From an uncultured Halomonas sp. (GTDB lineage: Bacteria > Pseudomonadota > Gammaproteobacteria > Pseudomonadales > Halomonadaceae), in the NCBI RefSeq assembly GCF_947490095.1, contig NZ_CANLFS010000012.1, forward strand, positions 25,464-89,463: DNA of 64,000 bases, written 5' to 3'. Below the pieces are notes generated by a model. The model did not search any database, was not told the DNA's origin, and saw nothing but the letters and a program-made list of their open reading frames with translations. The position numbers were made by a program, and so were the translations under genes. Shown piece after piece: positions 19,935 to 30,490 of this stretch (the stretch's first letter is position 1; each line of letters opens with the position of its first letter).

Positions 19935-20014
19935 GGCGCTCTTCCGGCTGTCACTGTGACTCTCAGTGTAGCCATTACTCGGGAGGTGAGGAGCGGACCC
20001 CAGAGCGGGTCGCC

Positions 20015-20902
20015 TTATTTACGCACCAACCGGGTCAGGCGCACGTCCACGGTGAGGGCGAGCGAGGTCAGGGCCGCGGCCTTCTCGCGCCCCTCGGCAC
20101 TGGCTCGATGCAGGTGCGGCGTCATCGCCAGCAGGTCGGCGATGGACTCGGCATCCTCGAGCTCGATGGCGAAGCGCAGCGTCTCCCCGGGCCGCCGGAT
20201 GAAGCCTTCGGGCACCGCCTCGCCGCCCTCGCGGGGAGGCTTGAGGCTCGGATAGATAATCTCGCGCAGTTCGCGCAGATGGTCCGGTCCGGCCTCGACC
20301 ATCACAAGCTCCCCGCCCGGCTTCAGCACGCGGGCGAACTCCGGATAGACGGGGAAGCCGAACAGGCACAGCACGCGGTCGAGCCAGCCGGCCTGAACCG
20401 GCAGATGAGCGTTGGTACCCACTACCCAGGTGGCGGCCTCCTGGCGCTTGGCGGCGGCGAGCACCGCCCACTTGGAGATGTCCACGCCCAGCAGCGATAG
20501 CGCCAGCGCCTCGCCTCGGGCTTGCCCACCCTCTCTCTCGGCCTCGGTTGCGATCTCGCTTGCGGTCTCGGCCAGCCGACGCAGGTAATACCCCTCGCCG
20601 CAGCCGGCATCCAGGCAGCGAAGCGTATCGTCACCCGATGCCTCATCCAGCACGGCGCGGCCGACCGCCTCGGCAATGGGCCGATAGTGGCCTGCCTCGA
20701 GGAAGCGCCGCCGCGCCGCTACCATCGCCTTGCTGTCGCCGGGGTCGCGGGAGCGCTTGTTCTGCACCGGCAGCAGGTGAACATAGCCCTGGCGGGCGAT
20801 ATCGAAGCTGTGACCGGCCGCACAGCGCCAGGTGTTACCGCTCTTGTGCAGGACATCGCCGTCCAGCGGGCAGGCCAATGCCTGAAAGGGATGGATACGC
20901 AT
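20015..20902 (-). CDS. rlmA: 23S rRNA (guanine(745)-N1)-methyltransferase
   Basis: SAM-dependent methyltransferase acting on G745 of 23S rRNA. The product is 295 residues. An N-terminal zinc-ribbon-like segment is followed by the diagnostic QGYVHLLPVQNKRSRDPGDSKAMVAARRRFLEAGHY block and the SAM motif CLDAGCGEGYYL. In E. coli the zinc ligands are Cys5, Cys8, Cys21 and His25; here the second is Asp (CPLD...C...GH). Start 20902 (MRIHPFQALACPLDG) matches the family; the upstream open extension does not. Confidence 0.92.
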   Translation of the reverse strand: MRIHPFQALACPLDGDVLHKSGNTWRCAAGHSFDIARQGYVHLLPVQNKRSRDPGDSKAMVAARRRFLEAGHYRPIAEAVGRAVLDEASGDDTLRCLDAGCGEGYYLRRLAETASEIATEAEREGGQARGEALALSLLGVDISKWAVLAAAKRQEAATWVVGTNAHLPVQAGWLDRVLCLFGFPVYPEFARVLKPGGELVMVEAGPDHLRELREIIYPSLKPPREGGEAVPEGFIRRPGETLRFAIELEDAESIADLLAMTPHLHRASAEGREKAAALTSLALTVDVRLTRLVRK

Positions 20903-21037
20903 AGCTCGTCGCCTTGATGATAAATACCATGACCCAACAAGCTGCCGCAGTCGCGAAGCCTCGTTGTCCCGTGGCGAATGATGACACAATGATACGCTCT
21001 GGCGGACCAGGGCCCTGGTCCGCCGCTGGCTTTCGCG

Positions 21038-21514
21038 TCATTCTGGCGACTCGATCACACTCGTCCTCCCTCGCGGGCTTCCACGGTTTTTTTCGCGACA
21101 CCCCGCCATCACGCCGGCGAGTTTCAGTGGCGTGATACGCTCGTCGGGCAACAGAATGCCGGCAACGACGACAGTGAAGATGGGCGTGGCGGCGTTAAGG
21201 GTCGATGCCAACCCGGAGGCGATGAGGGTCTGCCCCCACACGATGAGGGCGAAGGGGATGGCATTGTTCAGCAACCCCATTATCCCAAAGGCTCCCCATA
21301 TCCGCGGGCTCGTTGGCGGTCGCAATCCTATGACAAGGGCGATGCACCATAACGCCATGGCCGCGAGCCCCACCCTCAAGGCCACAATGGTCAATGGCGG
21401 CAGATCCGCCACCGCCACGCCGACGAAGAAGAAGGATCCCCCCCACAGCATGGACAGAATGATCAGCATCGCCCACTCACGAGCGCCCATGGTGGTGTTG
21501 ATTGATGATGCCAT
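21038..21514 (-). pseudogene. Truncated DMT/EamA-family exporter
   Basis: The reading frame begins as a normal EamA transporter: TM1 with LSMLWGGSFFFVGVAV, then LRVGLAAMALW, GLLNNAIPFALIVWGQT and LNAATPIFTVVVAGILLPDERITPLKLAGVMAG. Homology then stops after about 139 residues, and 19 unrelated polar residues precede the stop. Full-length members have two EamA repeats and about 290 residues. The second half is missing, and the sequence between here and rlmA carries no remnant I recognise, so a deletion of roughly 450 bp is likely. A functional single-repeat protein is possible but less likely. Confidence 0.75.
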
Positions 21515-21796
21515 AGCGAGCAGCGCCCCCTGTTCATGGATGTGAGGGTCAGGTTAGCGGGCGTTAAACATCCGAAACATCCGATTCTTGCGCGCTAGTT
21601 CCGCTATTTCTCGCGACCCACGCGCCCAGGCGACTCTCGATGGGCCACAGGACGGGCAACCCAGCGCCTGTCTCGGCATCAGGGATGCCATATCCCACCA
21701 GCGACCGGCGTTCGGTAACCCGACAACAATCGGATGGAAGTGCCGGGGGCAGCCGGGTCCCATAACGAGTATCAAGATGCAACGGGAGATCGCGTC

Positions 21797-22861
21797 ATGT
21801 CGATGCCATCTGAACAGGAAATGCGCAACGCGATAGCCGCCCGGGACGAGTCCCGTGACGGCCAGTTTGTCTATGGGGTCATCACGACGGGGATCTTCTG
21901 CCGGCCGTCGTGCTCCGCGCGCCCGGCGAGACCCGAGAACCTGAGATTCTTCTCCAGCGTGGAGAGCGCCATGCTCTCCGGTTTCAGGCCCTGCAAACGC
22001 TGCCGGCCTGCCGACGATCTATCCCGTGTCGAGCGACTGGTGGAAGTCGCCCGTCACATTGAACAGCATGCGGATGAGCGACTGACACTGGCACACCTGG
22101 CCGACATGGCCGGGTTGTCGCCATCGAGGCTACAACGAATCTTCAGGGAAGCCTTTGGTGTCTCGCCCAAGGCCTACCAGGATGCGGTGAGAATGCGGCA
22201 TTTCAAGCACTCTCTGAGAGAAAGCGACAGCGTGACCGAGGCGATTTTCTCCTCCGGGTTTGGCTCCATTAGTCGAGTCTACGGCGAAGCGAATCGCAAG
22301 ATCGGCATGCCCCCCAGGGTCTATCGAGCGGGCGGGGCCGGCGAGGACATCGCCTATGCGTGTCGCACCACGGCCCTTGGCCTGATAGCCATGGCAGCCA
22401 CCGATAGCGGTGTCTGCTTTGTCCAGTTTGGTGATGATAAGGCATCACTCATCACCCAACTGAAAGCGGAATTTCCCAATGCTGAATTGCGCGCCTCCCC
22501 CGCCCAGAATGCCCCCGAGCTCGATGCCTGGATGGAAGCCCTCGATCGGCATATCAGCCAGGGCGCTCCTCGGCCGGACCTGCCCCTTGATATGCGGGGC
22601 ACCGTGTTTCAAATGAAAGTATGGCAGTTCCTGTTGAGCATTCGGGAGGGTGACGTTCTCAGCTATGGCGAGGTCGCGGCCCACATCGATAACCCCAAGG
22701 CCGTACGGGCGGTCGCATCGGCCTGTGCCAAGAACCGCATCGGTGTGCTGATCCCCTGCCATCGCGTCCTAAAGGGCGATGGCGGCCTGGGCGGATACCG
22801 CTGGGGCCTGGCGCGCAAACAAGCCCTGCTGGACGCAGAGGGGGAACGCTTCACTGGTTAG
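21797..22861 (+). CDS. ada: Bifunctional DNA methylphosphotriester repair/O6-methylguanine methyltransferase and regulator Ada
   Basis: Alkylation-response protein. The product is 354 residues (E. coli 354). The N-domain zinc site is TGIFCRPSCSARP (Cys35, Cys39) plus FRPCKRC. The methyl-accepting cysteine is the first of these. An AraC-type HTH follows (LAHLADMAGLSPSRLQRIFREAFGVSPKAY). The C-terminal O6-MeG transferase has the active-site PCHRV in IGVLIPCHRVLKGDGGLGGYRWG. The ATG at 21797 has GGGAG; the open frame upstream is not needed. Base composition looks lower in GC than its neighbours. The 280-bp gap upstream (21515-21796) shows no gene and no clear Ada box. Confidence 0.94.
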   Translation: MSMPSEQEMRNAIAARDESRDGQFVYGVITTGIFCRPSCSARPARPENLRFFSSVESAMLSGFRPCKRCRPADDLSRVERLVEVARHIEQHADERLTLAHLADMAGLSPSRLQRIFREAFGVSPKAYQDAVRMRHFKHSLRESDSVTEAIFSSGFGSISRVYGEANRKIGMPPRVYRAGGAGEDIAYACRTTALGLIAMAATDSGVCFVQFGDDKASLITQLKAEFPNAELRASPAQNAPELDAWMEALDRHISQGAPRPDLPLDMRGTVFQMKVWQFLLSIREGDVLSYGEVAAHIDNPKAVRAVASACAKNRIGVLIPCHRVLKGDGGLGGYRWGLARKQALLDAEGERFTG

Positions 22862-22921
22862 AAAACCACCTGCCGAATTATTGCCGGGCGGCGCAGGCGC
22901 TAGAAACGCCGCATATATTAC

Positions 22922-22951
22922 AAAAAAAGCCCATGAAAACATGGGCTTTTT
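22922..22951. terminator. Bidirectional intrinsic terminator between ada and guaA
   Basis: A 12-bp stem (AAAAAGCCCATG / CATGGGCTTTTT) with an AAAA loop is flanked by A and T runs on both strands, so it can end both convergent transcripts. Confidence 0.9.
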
Positions 22952-22993
22952 CAATTTATTGCTGATCAGTACCCGCTAGTGCCTAACGGGGGA

Positions 22994-24571
22994 TCACTCC
23001 CACTCGATGGTCGCGGGCGGCTTGCTCGAGACATCGTAGGTGACACGGGAGACGCCGGTGATCTCGTTGATGATGCGGTTGGAGACGGTCTCCAGGAGCT
23101 CGTAGGGCAGGTGCGCCCAGCGGGCGGTCATGAAGTCGATGGTCTCCACGGCACGCAGGGCGATCACCCACTCGTAGCGGCGGGCATCGCCGACCACGCC
23201 CACGGACTTCACCGGCAGGAAGACGGCGAAGGCCTGGCTGGTCTTGTGGTACCAGCCGGCGTTGTGCAGCTCCTCGATGAAGATGGCGTCGGCCTCGCGC
23301 AGGATGTCGGCATATTCCTTCTTCACCTCGCCGAGGATGCGCACGCCCAGGCCCGGCCCCGGGAAGGGGTGGCGATAGACCATGTCATAGGGCAGGCCGA
23401 GCTCGACGCCAAGCTTGCGCACCTCGTCCTTGAACAGTTCGCGCAGCGGCTCGACGAGCTTGAGCTTCATGGTCTCGGGCAGCCCGCCCACGTTGTGGTG
23501 CGACTTGATCACGTGCGCCTTGCCGGTCTTGGCGGCGGCGGACTCGATCACATCCGGGTAGATGGTGCCCTGGGCCAGGAAGTCGACGCCCTCGATCTTG
23601 GCGGCCTCGGCATCGAACACCTCGATGAAGGTATTGCCGATGATCTTGCGCTTGGCCTCGGGCTCGGCCTCGTCCGCAAGCTTGCCGAGGAACAGATCCT
23701 CGGCGTCGACGCGAATCACCCGCACGCCCATGTGCTTGGCGAAGGTCTCCATCACCTGGTCGCCCTCGGCCTTGCGCAGCAGGCCGTTGTCGACGAACAC
23801 GCAGGTCAGCTGGTCACCGATGGCCTTGTGCAGCAGCGCCGCGACCACCGAGGAGTCCACGCCGCCGGAGAGGCCGAGCAGCACGTGGCGGTCGCCCACC
23901 TGATCGCGCACGCGGGTGATCTGGTCCTCGATGATACGGGCCGGCGTCCAGTTGCGCTTGGCTTCGCAGATATCCAGCACGAAGCGCTCGAGGATACGCT
24001 GGCCCTGCAGGGTGTGGGTCACCTCGGGATGGAACTGCACGCCGAAGAAGCGCTTCTCCTCCCAGGCCATGGCGGCCACGGGGCAGCTCGGGGTGGAGGC
24101 CGTCACGCTGAATGCGTCGGGGACCCGAGAGACCTTGTCGCCGTGGCTCATCCAGACGTCGAGCAGGTTCCTGCCGGTATCCGGGTCGATATGATCAGCG
24201 ATATCGCAAAACAGCGCCGTCTCCGTGTCGAGGCGGATCTGAGCATAGCCGAACTCATGGACATGCGAGCCCTCGACGGCACCGCCGAGCTGCTCGGCCA
24301 TGGTCTGCATGCCGTAGCAGATGCCCAGCACCGGCAGGCCCATCTCGAACACGCACTGCGGGGCGCGGGGTGAACCCAGCTCGGTGACCGACTCGGGGCC
24401 GCCGGCGAGGATGATACCGTTGGGGGCGTACTCGCGAATCTCGGCCTCGGTGATATCGAAGGCACGCACCTCGGAGTAGACGCCGATCTCGCGCACGCGA
24501 CGGGCGATCAGCTGGGTATATTGAGAGCCAAAATCGAGGATCAGGATCTTGTGGGCATGAATATCGGTCAT
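22994..24571 (-). CDS. guaA: GMP synthase (glutamine-hydrolysing)
   Basis: Converts XMP to GMP using glutamine and ATP. The product is 525 residues, identical to the E. coli length. The class-I amidotransferase domain has [12 protein letters not shown] with the nucleophilic Cys and the [11 protein letters not shown] histidine/glutamate pair. The ATP-pyrophosphatase P-loop is [18 protein letters not shown], and the C-terminal dimerisation domain ends ISSK-like [11 protein letters not shown]. The ATG at 24571 gives [18 protein letters not shown]. It lies 82 bp downstream of guaB, with a GC-rich hairpin between. Confidence 0.97.
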   Translation of the reverse strand: MTDIHAHKILILDFGSQYTQLIARRVREIGVYSEVRAFDITEAEIREYAPNGIILAGGPESVTELGSPRAPQCVFEMGLPVLGICYGMQTMAEQLGGAVEGSHVHEFGYAQIRLDTETALFCDIADHIDPDTGRNLLDVWMSHGDKVSRVPDAFSVTASTPSCPVAAMAWEEKRFFGVQFHPEVTHTLQGQRILERFVLDICEAKRNWTPARIIEDQITRVRDQVGDRHVLLGLSGGVDSSVVAALLHKAIGDQLTCVFVDNGLLRKAEGDQVMETFAKHMGVRVIRVDAEDLFLGKLADEAEPEAKRKIIGNTFIEVFDAEAAKIEGVDFLAQGTIYPDVIESAAAKTGKAHVIKSHHNVGGLPETMKLKLVEPLRELFKDEVRKLGVELGLPYDMVYRHPFPGPGLGVRILGEVKKEYADILREADAIFIEELHNAGWYHKTSQAFAVFLPVKSVGVVGDARRYEWVIALRAVETIDFMTARWAHLPYELLETVSNRIINEITGVSRVTYDVSSKPPATIEWE

Positions 24572-24612
24572 GGGAGCGTCTCGGTGTGGCGGCGGGCCGG
24601 ATCCAAAAGCGA

Positions 24613-24634
24613 GCGGCGGGGATTCCCCCGCCGC
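24613..24634 (-). promoter_or_regulatory. Intercistronic hairpin between guaB and guaA
   Basis: A 9-bp GC stem (GCGGCGGGG / CCCCGCCGC) with a four-base loop, followed on the minus strand by TCGCTTTTGG. It could partially attenuate guaA or stabilise the guaB 3' end. Confidence 0.5.
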
Positions 24635-24653
24635 GGTAGCACTGGGGTCGGGA

Positions 24654-26123
24654 TCACCCGGCCCGGTAGTTCGGGGCTTCCTTGGTGATCTGCACATCGT
24701 GCACGTGGGACTCGTTGAAGCCGGCCCCGGTGATCTGCACGAACTGCGGCTTGGTGCGCATCTCCTGGATGTCGCCACAGCCGGTGTAGCCCATGGAGGC
24801 ACGCAGGCCGCCCATCAGCTGGTGGACGATGGCGCTCATCATGCCCTTGTAGGGCACGCGGCCCTCGATGCCTTCGGGTACCAGCTTCTCGGCACCCTCG
24901 CTCTTGTCCTGGAAATAGCGATCGGCGCTGCCCTGGGTCTGGGACATGGCCCCCATGGAGCCCATGCCGCGGTAGGCCTTGTAGGTACGGCCCTGAAAGA
25001 GCTCGATCTCGCCCGGCGCTTCCTCGGTGCCGGCCAGGAGGCCACCGGCCATCACGGTGCTGGCACCGGCCGCCACGGCCTTGGCCAGGTCGCCGGAGAA
25101 GCGTACGCCGCCGTCGGCGATCAGCGGGATATCGTAGGGGACCAGCGCCGCGGCGACATTGGAGACGGCGGTGATCTGCGGCACGCCGACCCCGGCCACC
25201 ACGCGAGTGGTGCAGATGGAACCCGGGCCGATGCCGACCTTGACGGCGTCGGCGCCGGCCTCGGCCAGCGCCTCGGCGGCCTCGGCGGTGGCGATGTTAC
25301 CGCCGATCACCTGGATCTGGGGGAAGTTCTCCTTGACCCAGCGCACGCGCTCGATCACGCCCTTGGAGTGGCCATGGGCGGTGTCGACCACCACCACATC
25401 GACCCCGGCCTCGGCCAGGGCGGCCACGCGCTCCGGCGTCTCGGGGCCGGTGCCCACCGCGGCGCCGACCAGCAGGCGGCCATCCGCGTCCTTGGCCGCC
25501 AGGGGGAAGGTGCGGGCCTTCTCGATGTCCTGGAAGGTGACCAGGCCACGCAGGCGATTCTCGTCGTCCACCACCAGCATCTTCTCGATGCGGTGCTCCT
25601 GCATCTTGGCCTTGATGACGTCGAGGGACGTGCCCACCGGCACGGTCACGAGGTTCTCGCCGGGGGTCATGATATCGGCGACGCTATCGCCGTGGTTGGG
25701 CTGAAAGCGCATGTCACGCTGGGTCACCAGGCCCACCAGGGTCTCCCCCTTCACGACCGGAAAGCCGGAGAAGCCGTGTTCGGCGGCCATGGCCAGCAGG
25801 TCGGCCAGCTTGGCCTTGGGTCCGACGGTGATCGGGTCCTTGACGATGACGCTCTCGTGCTTCTTGACCTTGCGCACCTCGGCCGCCTGCTGCGCCATGG
25901 TCATGCTCTTGTGGATGATGCCGATGCCCCCTTCCTGGGCCATGGCGATGGCCAGACGCGCCTCGGTGACGGTGTCCATGGCGGCGGAGACCAGCGGGAT
26001 GTTCAGGTAGAGGTCCCGGGTCAGGCGGGTCCGGAGACTCACGTCGTTAGGCAGGACCTCGGAGTATCCGGGGACGAGTAATACGTCATCGAACGTAAGA
26101 GCTTCTTGGGCCATACGTAGCAT
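24654..26123 (-). CDS. guaB: Inosine-5'-monophosphate dehydrogenase
   Basis: NAD-dependent oxidation of IMP to XMP, the committed step to GMP; first gene of guaBA. The product is 489 residues (E. coli 488). The family start is [23 protein letters not shown], and two CBS domains lie at about residues 95-205. The catalytic loop is [19 protein letters not shown] with the active-site Cys. GMGSMGAM with the mobile flap (QGRVPYKG-like EGRVPYKG) follows. Upstream GTG/TTG codons extend the frame to 26135 without a ribosome site, so the ATG at 26123 is preferred. Confidence 0.96.
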   Translation of the reverse strand: MLRMAQEALTFDDVLLVPGYSEVLPNDVSLRTRLTRDLYLNIPLVSAAMDTVTEARLAIAMAQEGGIGIIHKSMTMAQQAAEVRKVKKHESVIVKDPITVGPKAKLADLLAMAAEHGFSGFPVVKGETLVGLVTQRDMRFQPNHGDSVADIMTPGENLVTVPVGTSLDVIKAKMQEHRIEKMLVVDDENRLRGLVTFQDIEKARTFPLAAKDADGRLLVGAAVGTGPETPERVAALAEAGVDVVVVDTAHGHSKGVIERVRWVKENFPQIQVIGGNIATAEAAEALAEAGADAVKVGIGPGSICTTRVVAGVGVPQITAVSNVAAALVPYDIPLIADGGVRFSGDLAKAVAAGASTVMAGGLLAGTEEAPGEIELFQGRTYKAYRGMGSMGAMSQTQGSADRYFQDKSEGAEKLVPEGIEGRVPYKGMMSAIVHQLMGGLRASMGYTGCGDIQEMRTKPQFVQITGAGFNESHVHDVQITKEAPNYRAG

Positions 26124-26172
26124 ATGCGGCAACACCCATGGAGGTAGGAGGAGGGAGTAAAGTTAATTCCCC

Positions 26173-26201
26173 ATTATAGCGGCCGTAGGCGGGTCACGTC
26201 A
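26173..26201 (-). promoter_or_regulatory. Probable sigma-70 promoter of guaBA
   Basis: On the minus strand a perfect TATAAT (plus 26173-26178) is preceded after 17 bases by TGACGT (plus 26196-26201). The start site would be near 26166, about 43 nt before the guaB ATG. The region also serves the divergent xseA gene. Confidence 0.6.
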
Positions 26202-26257
26202 CGACCCAACGAGACAGCATGCTACCCTGAGCCTTTACTACCCGACGAGTCAGCCTC

Positions 26258-27622
26258 ATGCCCCCTCTCGACGCCCCGCCCCTCTCCGTCAGCGAACTCA
26301 ACCTCAGCGCCCGCCGGCACCTGGAGGGGCGCTTCGGCGACGTCTGGGTGGAAGGCGAGCTCTCAGGGGTATCTCGGCCGAGCTCGGGACACGTCTATTT
26401 CACCCTCAAGGATGACCAGGCCCAACTGCGCGGCGCCCTGTTTCGCAACCGGGCACGCTTCGTGGGCGCCCCCATGCGCGACGGTGACCGGGTCAGGGTC
26501 CGGGGGCGGCTGTCGATCTTCGAACCCCGGGGCGACTATCAGTTAATCGCGGAAGCGGTGCAGGCCACCGGCATGGGGGAGCTGCTGGCGGCCTTGGAGC
26601 GGCTCAAGTCACGCCTCTCGAGCGAAGGCCTGTTCGCCAACGCGCGTCCCCTGCCCTACCCGCCGCGCCACCTGCTGGTGATCACCTCGCCGAGCGGTGC
26701 GGCGATTCGTGACATCATGGCGGTGCTTGCCCCACGCTGGCCCATGGTCAGGGTCACGCTGATCCCGGTGGTGGTCCAGGGGCGCGAGGCGCCGCCGGCC
26801 ATGATCGCGGCACTCGGGCTGCTCAACCGCCAGTCGAACCTGGATCCGAGCCGCGACGCCGTCCTGCTCACCCGGGGTGGCGGCAGCCTGGAAGACCTCT
26901 GGGCCTTCAATGACGAACACCTGGCCCGGGCGATCTATCATTCACGGCTGCCGGTGATGTCGGCGGTGGGCCACGAGACGGACACGACCCTGGCCGACTT
27001 CGCCGCCGATGCCCGCGCGCCCACGCCGTCGGCCGCCGCCGAGCGGCTGGTGCCGGACCGCCGCGACCTCACCCATCGCCTGGCAATGCTCGAGGCGCGC
27101 ACGTCCCGCGCGGTTCAGACCCGTCTCGATGCCGAGGGCCAGCGCCTGGACCACCTGCGGGTACGGCTGCGCCACCCCGGCGAGGGGCTGGACCGCCAGC
27201 GCCAGGCGCTGGCACAGCTGACCGGGCGACTGACGCGCGCCATCCAGGCACGCATGGCCGAGGCCCAGCGCCGCCAGACACAGCTGGCACGGCGACTGGC
27301 GATGCACCCTCCCGGCCGCCAGCTGACGCTGGCCGAGCACCGGCTCGCAGCAGTCAACCAGCGCCTCGTGGCCGCCGCACCGCGGTCGCTGAGGCGTCAC
27401 CGCGAGCGCCTGACGGCCGTCGCCAGGGAGCTACAGGCCGTCAGCCCGCTGGCGGTACTCGGCCGCGGCTATGCGATCCTCGAGGACCCTCGGGGGCGCG
27501 TGGTGCGCCGCGCCGATGACGCCTCCCCCGGCGACCGGCTGACCGCCCGCCTGGGCGATGGCCACCTGACGCTCGAGGTTCTCCCGGGTGATACCCACGC
27601 CCGGAAACGGTCGAATCGGTAG
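26258..27622 (+). CDS. xseA: Exodeoxyribonuclease VII large subunit
   Basis: Large subunit of ExoVII, which degrades single-stranded DNA to acid-soluble oligonucleotides. The product is 454 residues (E. coli 456). An N-terminal OB fold (LSVSELNLSARRHLEGRFGDVWVEGELS, HVYFTLKDDQAQLRGALF) is followed by the catalytic domain. This has RHLLVITSPSGAAIRDI, LTRGGGSLEDLWAFNDE and SAVGHETDTTLADFAADARAPTPSAAAE. A long arginine-rich coiled coil comes next, ending RGYAILEDPRG. It is divergent from guaBA, the usual arrangement. xseB is not adjacent. Confidence 0.96.
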   Translation: MPPLDAPPLSVSELNLSARRHLEGRFGDVWVEGELSGVSRPSSGHVYFTLKDDQAQLRGALFRNRARFVGAPMRDGDRVRVRGRLSIFEPRGDYQLIAEAVQATGMGELLAALERLKSRLSSEGLFANARPLPYPPRHLLVITSPSGAAIRDIMAVLAPRWPMVRVTLIPVVVQGREAPPAMIAALGLLNRQSNLDPSRDAVLLTRGGGSLEDLWAFNDEHLARAIYHSRLPVMSAVGHETDTTLADFAADARAPTPSAAAERLVPDRRDLTHRLAMLEARTSRAVQTRLDAEGQRLDHLRVRLRHPGEGLDRQRQALAQLTGRLTRAIQARMAEAQRRQTQLARRLAMHPPGRQLTLAEHRLAAVNQRLVAAAPRSLRRHRERLTAVARELQAVSPLAVLGRGYAILEDPRGRVVRRADDASPGDRLTARLGDGHLTLEVLPGDTHARKRSNR

Positions 27623-27766
27623 CCCGGGGTGAGCATGATTTCCCTGGTGCTATCTAAGCTTAGTCGCAAGTCGTCTTGACCTTGGCGGCCAGATGCCGTT
27701 TCGTCGACGGTTCCTGCATCGTTCTCGCCAAGGGCGGGACCTCACCCTCACACCAAGGAGCAATAC

Positions 27767-28423
27767 ATGTCCCTGCGCATCAATGACCTCGTTCCGGACT
27801 TCAACGCCGACACCAGCCAGGGCCCCATCCGCTTTCACGAGTGGCTGGACGGCAAGTGGGCCATCCTGTTTTCCCACCCCAAGGACTTCACGCCGGTCTG
27901 CACCACCGAGTTCGGCGCCGTGGCCAAGCTGAGCGAAGAGTGGAAGAAGCGCGACACCAAGGTGATCGGCGTCTCGGTGGATGGCGTGGAAGATCACCAG
28001 GGCTGGGTCAAGGATATCGCCAGCTTCGCCAGCTGCGACGTTGACTTCCCGATCATCGCCGACGAGAAGCTCGAGGTCGCCAAGCTGTTCGACATGCTGC
28101 CGGCCGACGCCTACCTCCCGGACGGTCGCACTCCCGCCGATAGCGCCACCGTGCGTTCGGTATTCATCATCGGCCCGGACAAGCAGCTCAAGCTCGCCAT
28201 GACCTACCCGATGAACGTCGGCCGTAACTTCGCCGAGATACTGCGCGCCCTGGATGCCCTGCAGACCGCCAGCGGCGAAAATGTCGCCACCCCGGCCGAC
28301 TGGAACCTGGGCCAGGACGTGATCATCCCCCCCGGCGTTTCCGACGAGGACGCCAAGGCGAGGTTCGGCGAATTCGAGACCGTCTTCCCCTATCTGCGTC
28401 GCGCCAAGCTGCCGCAGAAGTAA
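27767..28423 (+). CDS. 1-Cys peroxiredoxin (Prx6 subfamily)
   Basis: Thiol peroxidase of 218 residues, the Prx6 length, with a long C-terminal extension. Peroxidatic Cys45 sits in SHPKDFTPVCTTEFG. The family Arg is in RSVFIIGPDKQLKLAMTYPMNVGRNFAEILRALDALQ, and the end NLGQDVIIPPGVSDEDAKARFG matches Prx6 proteins. A second Cys (SFASCDV) exists, but the 2-Cys C-terminal resolving motif is absent. The ATG at 27767 is preceded by AAGGAG. It stands alone between xseA and convergent glrR. No OxyR-type site was recognised upstream. Confidence 0.93.
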   Translation: MSLRINDLVPDFNADTSQGPIRFHEWLDGKWAILFSHPKDFTPVCTTEFGAVAKLSEEWKKRDTKVIGVSVDGVEDHQGWVKDIASFASCDVDFPIIADEKLEVAKLFDMLPADAYLPDGRTPADSATVRSVFIIGPDKQLKLAMTYPMNVGRNFAEILRALDALQTASGENVATPADWNLGQDVIIPPGVSDEDAKARFGEFETVFPYLRRAKLPQK

Positions 28424-28446
28424 GCGACTCCCCAGGCGTCACCCCC

Positions 28447-28470
28447 GGCCCCCGCCCCATGGCGGGGGCC
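28447..28470. terminator. Hairpin between the convergent peroxiredoxin and glrR genes
   Basis: A perfect 10-bp GC stem (GGCCCCCGCC / GGCGGGGGCC) with a CCAT loop, without a U tract. Its position between converging stops suggests a shared terminator. Confidence 0.6.
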
Positions 28471-28487
28471 CTGCGTTGGGCGAGGCA

Positions 28488-29903
<1,416 letters not shown>

Positions 29904-29916
29904 GTCGGGGCCTCCG

Positions 29917-30486
29917 TCATTCTTCGGTCTGCTTGCGCATATTGATACGTTGCTCGATGGCGGTCAGCGCCTCGAGTTTCTTCTGGAGGTCGGCATTCTC
30001 CTCCTCCAACGCGGCACGACTGGCCTCGCTATCGGCCCGGGACGACTGGGCGGTATTCAACCGCTCGGCCATGGCCCGCCGGCGCTCCAGTGCATTGAGC
30101 CAGTAGCGCAGCAGCGGCTGCAGGGCCCGCGGCGCGGCGCTCAGATCGGCCTTGAAGAGTTCCGAGGCCTGCTTCCACTGCCGCTGGCTACCCCAGGCAA
30201 GCGCCACGGCACGGGCCAGGCGTTGCTCGGCGGCCTCCCCCTCCAGACGCTCGAGCATGGTAGTCCGCCAGGCACGGTCACCACGCTGTGACGCCAGCCC
30301 GAAAGCGACCCAGTCACTCAGCAGGCACCCCTGGTCGACGAAGCTGGGCCGCTCGGCATCACAGTCGCTGGCGGGGGTCACGCCATGATGGGGCTCGGGG
30401 GGCGACTCGAGAGAGGGCCGGGGGAGCATCTCGCATCCGGCAAGCCAGATGGCCAGCAGGCCGACCAACAGGGGACGAAGGGTCAT
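29917..30486 (-). CDS. qseG: QseG/YfhG-type outer-membrane lipoprotein
   Basis: 189-residue lipoprotein between the kinase and regulator genes. The signal peptide ends LLAIWLAGC with the lipid-accepting Cys. A C-terminal coiled coil (SRAALEEENADLQKKLEALTAIEQRI) and helical middle part follow. Enterobacterial QseG interacts with the kinase GlrK/QseE periplasmic part and modulates its activity; a like role is inferred from synteny and architecture, since sequence identity is low. Start 30486 is chosen because AAAGGAAC precedes it at the right distance. Confidence 0.82.
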   Translation of the reverse strand: MTLRPLLVGLLAIWLAGCEMLPRPSLESPPEPHHGVTPASDCDAERPSFVDQGCLLSDWVAFGLASQRGDRAWRTTMLERLEGEAAEQRLARAVALAWGSQRQWKQASELFKADLSAAPRALQPLLRYWLNALERRRAMAERLNTAQSSRADSEASRAALEEENADLQKKLEALTAIEQRINMRKQTEE

Positions 30487-30490
30487 CGCA

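Noticed and set aside
22979..24373. 464-codon open frame on the plus strand
   Set aside because: Exact antisense of guaA; His/Gly/Ala/Leu-rich low-complexity product typical of the reverse frame of high-GC genes.
24570..26081. 503-codon open frame on the plus strand
   Set aside because: Antisense of guaB, which has every catalytic motif; the product shows no domain.
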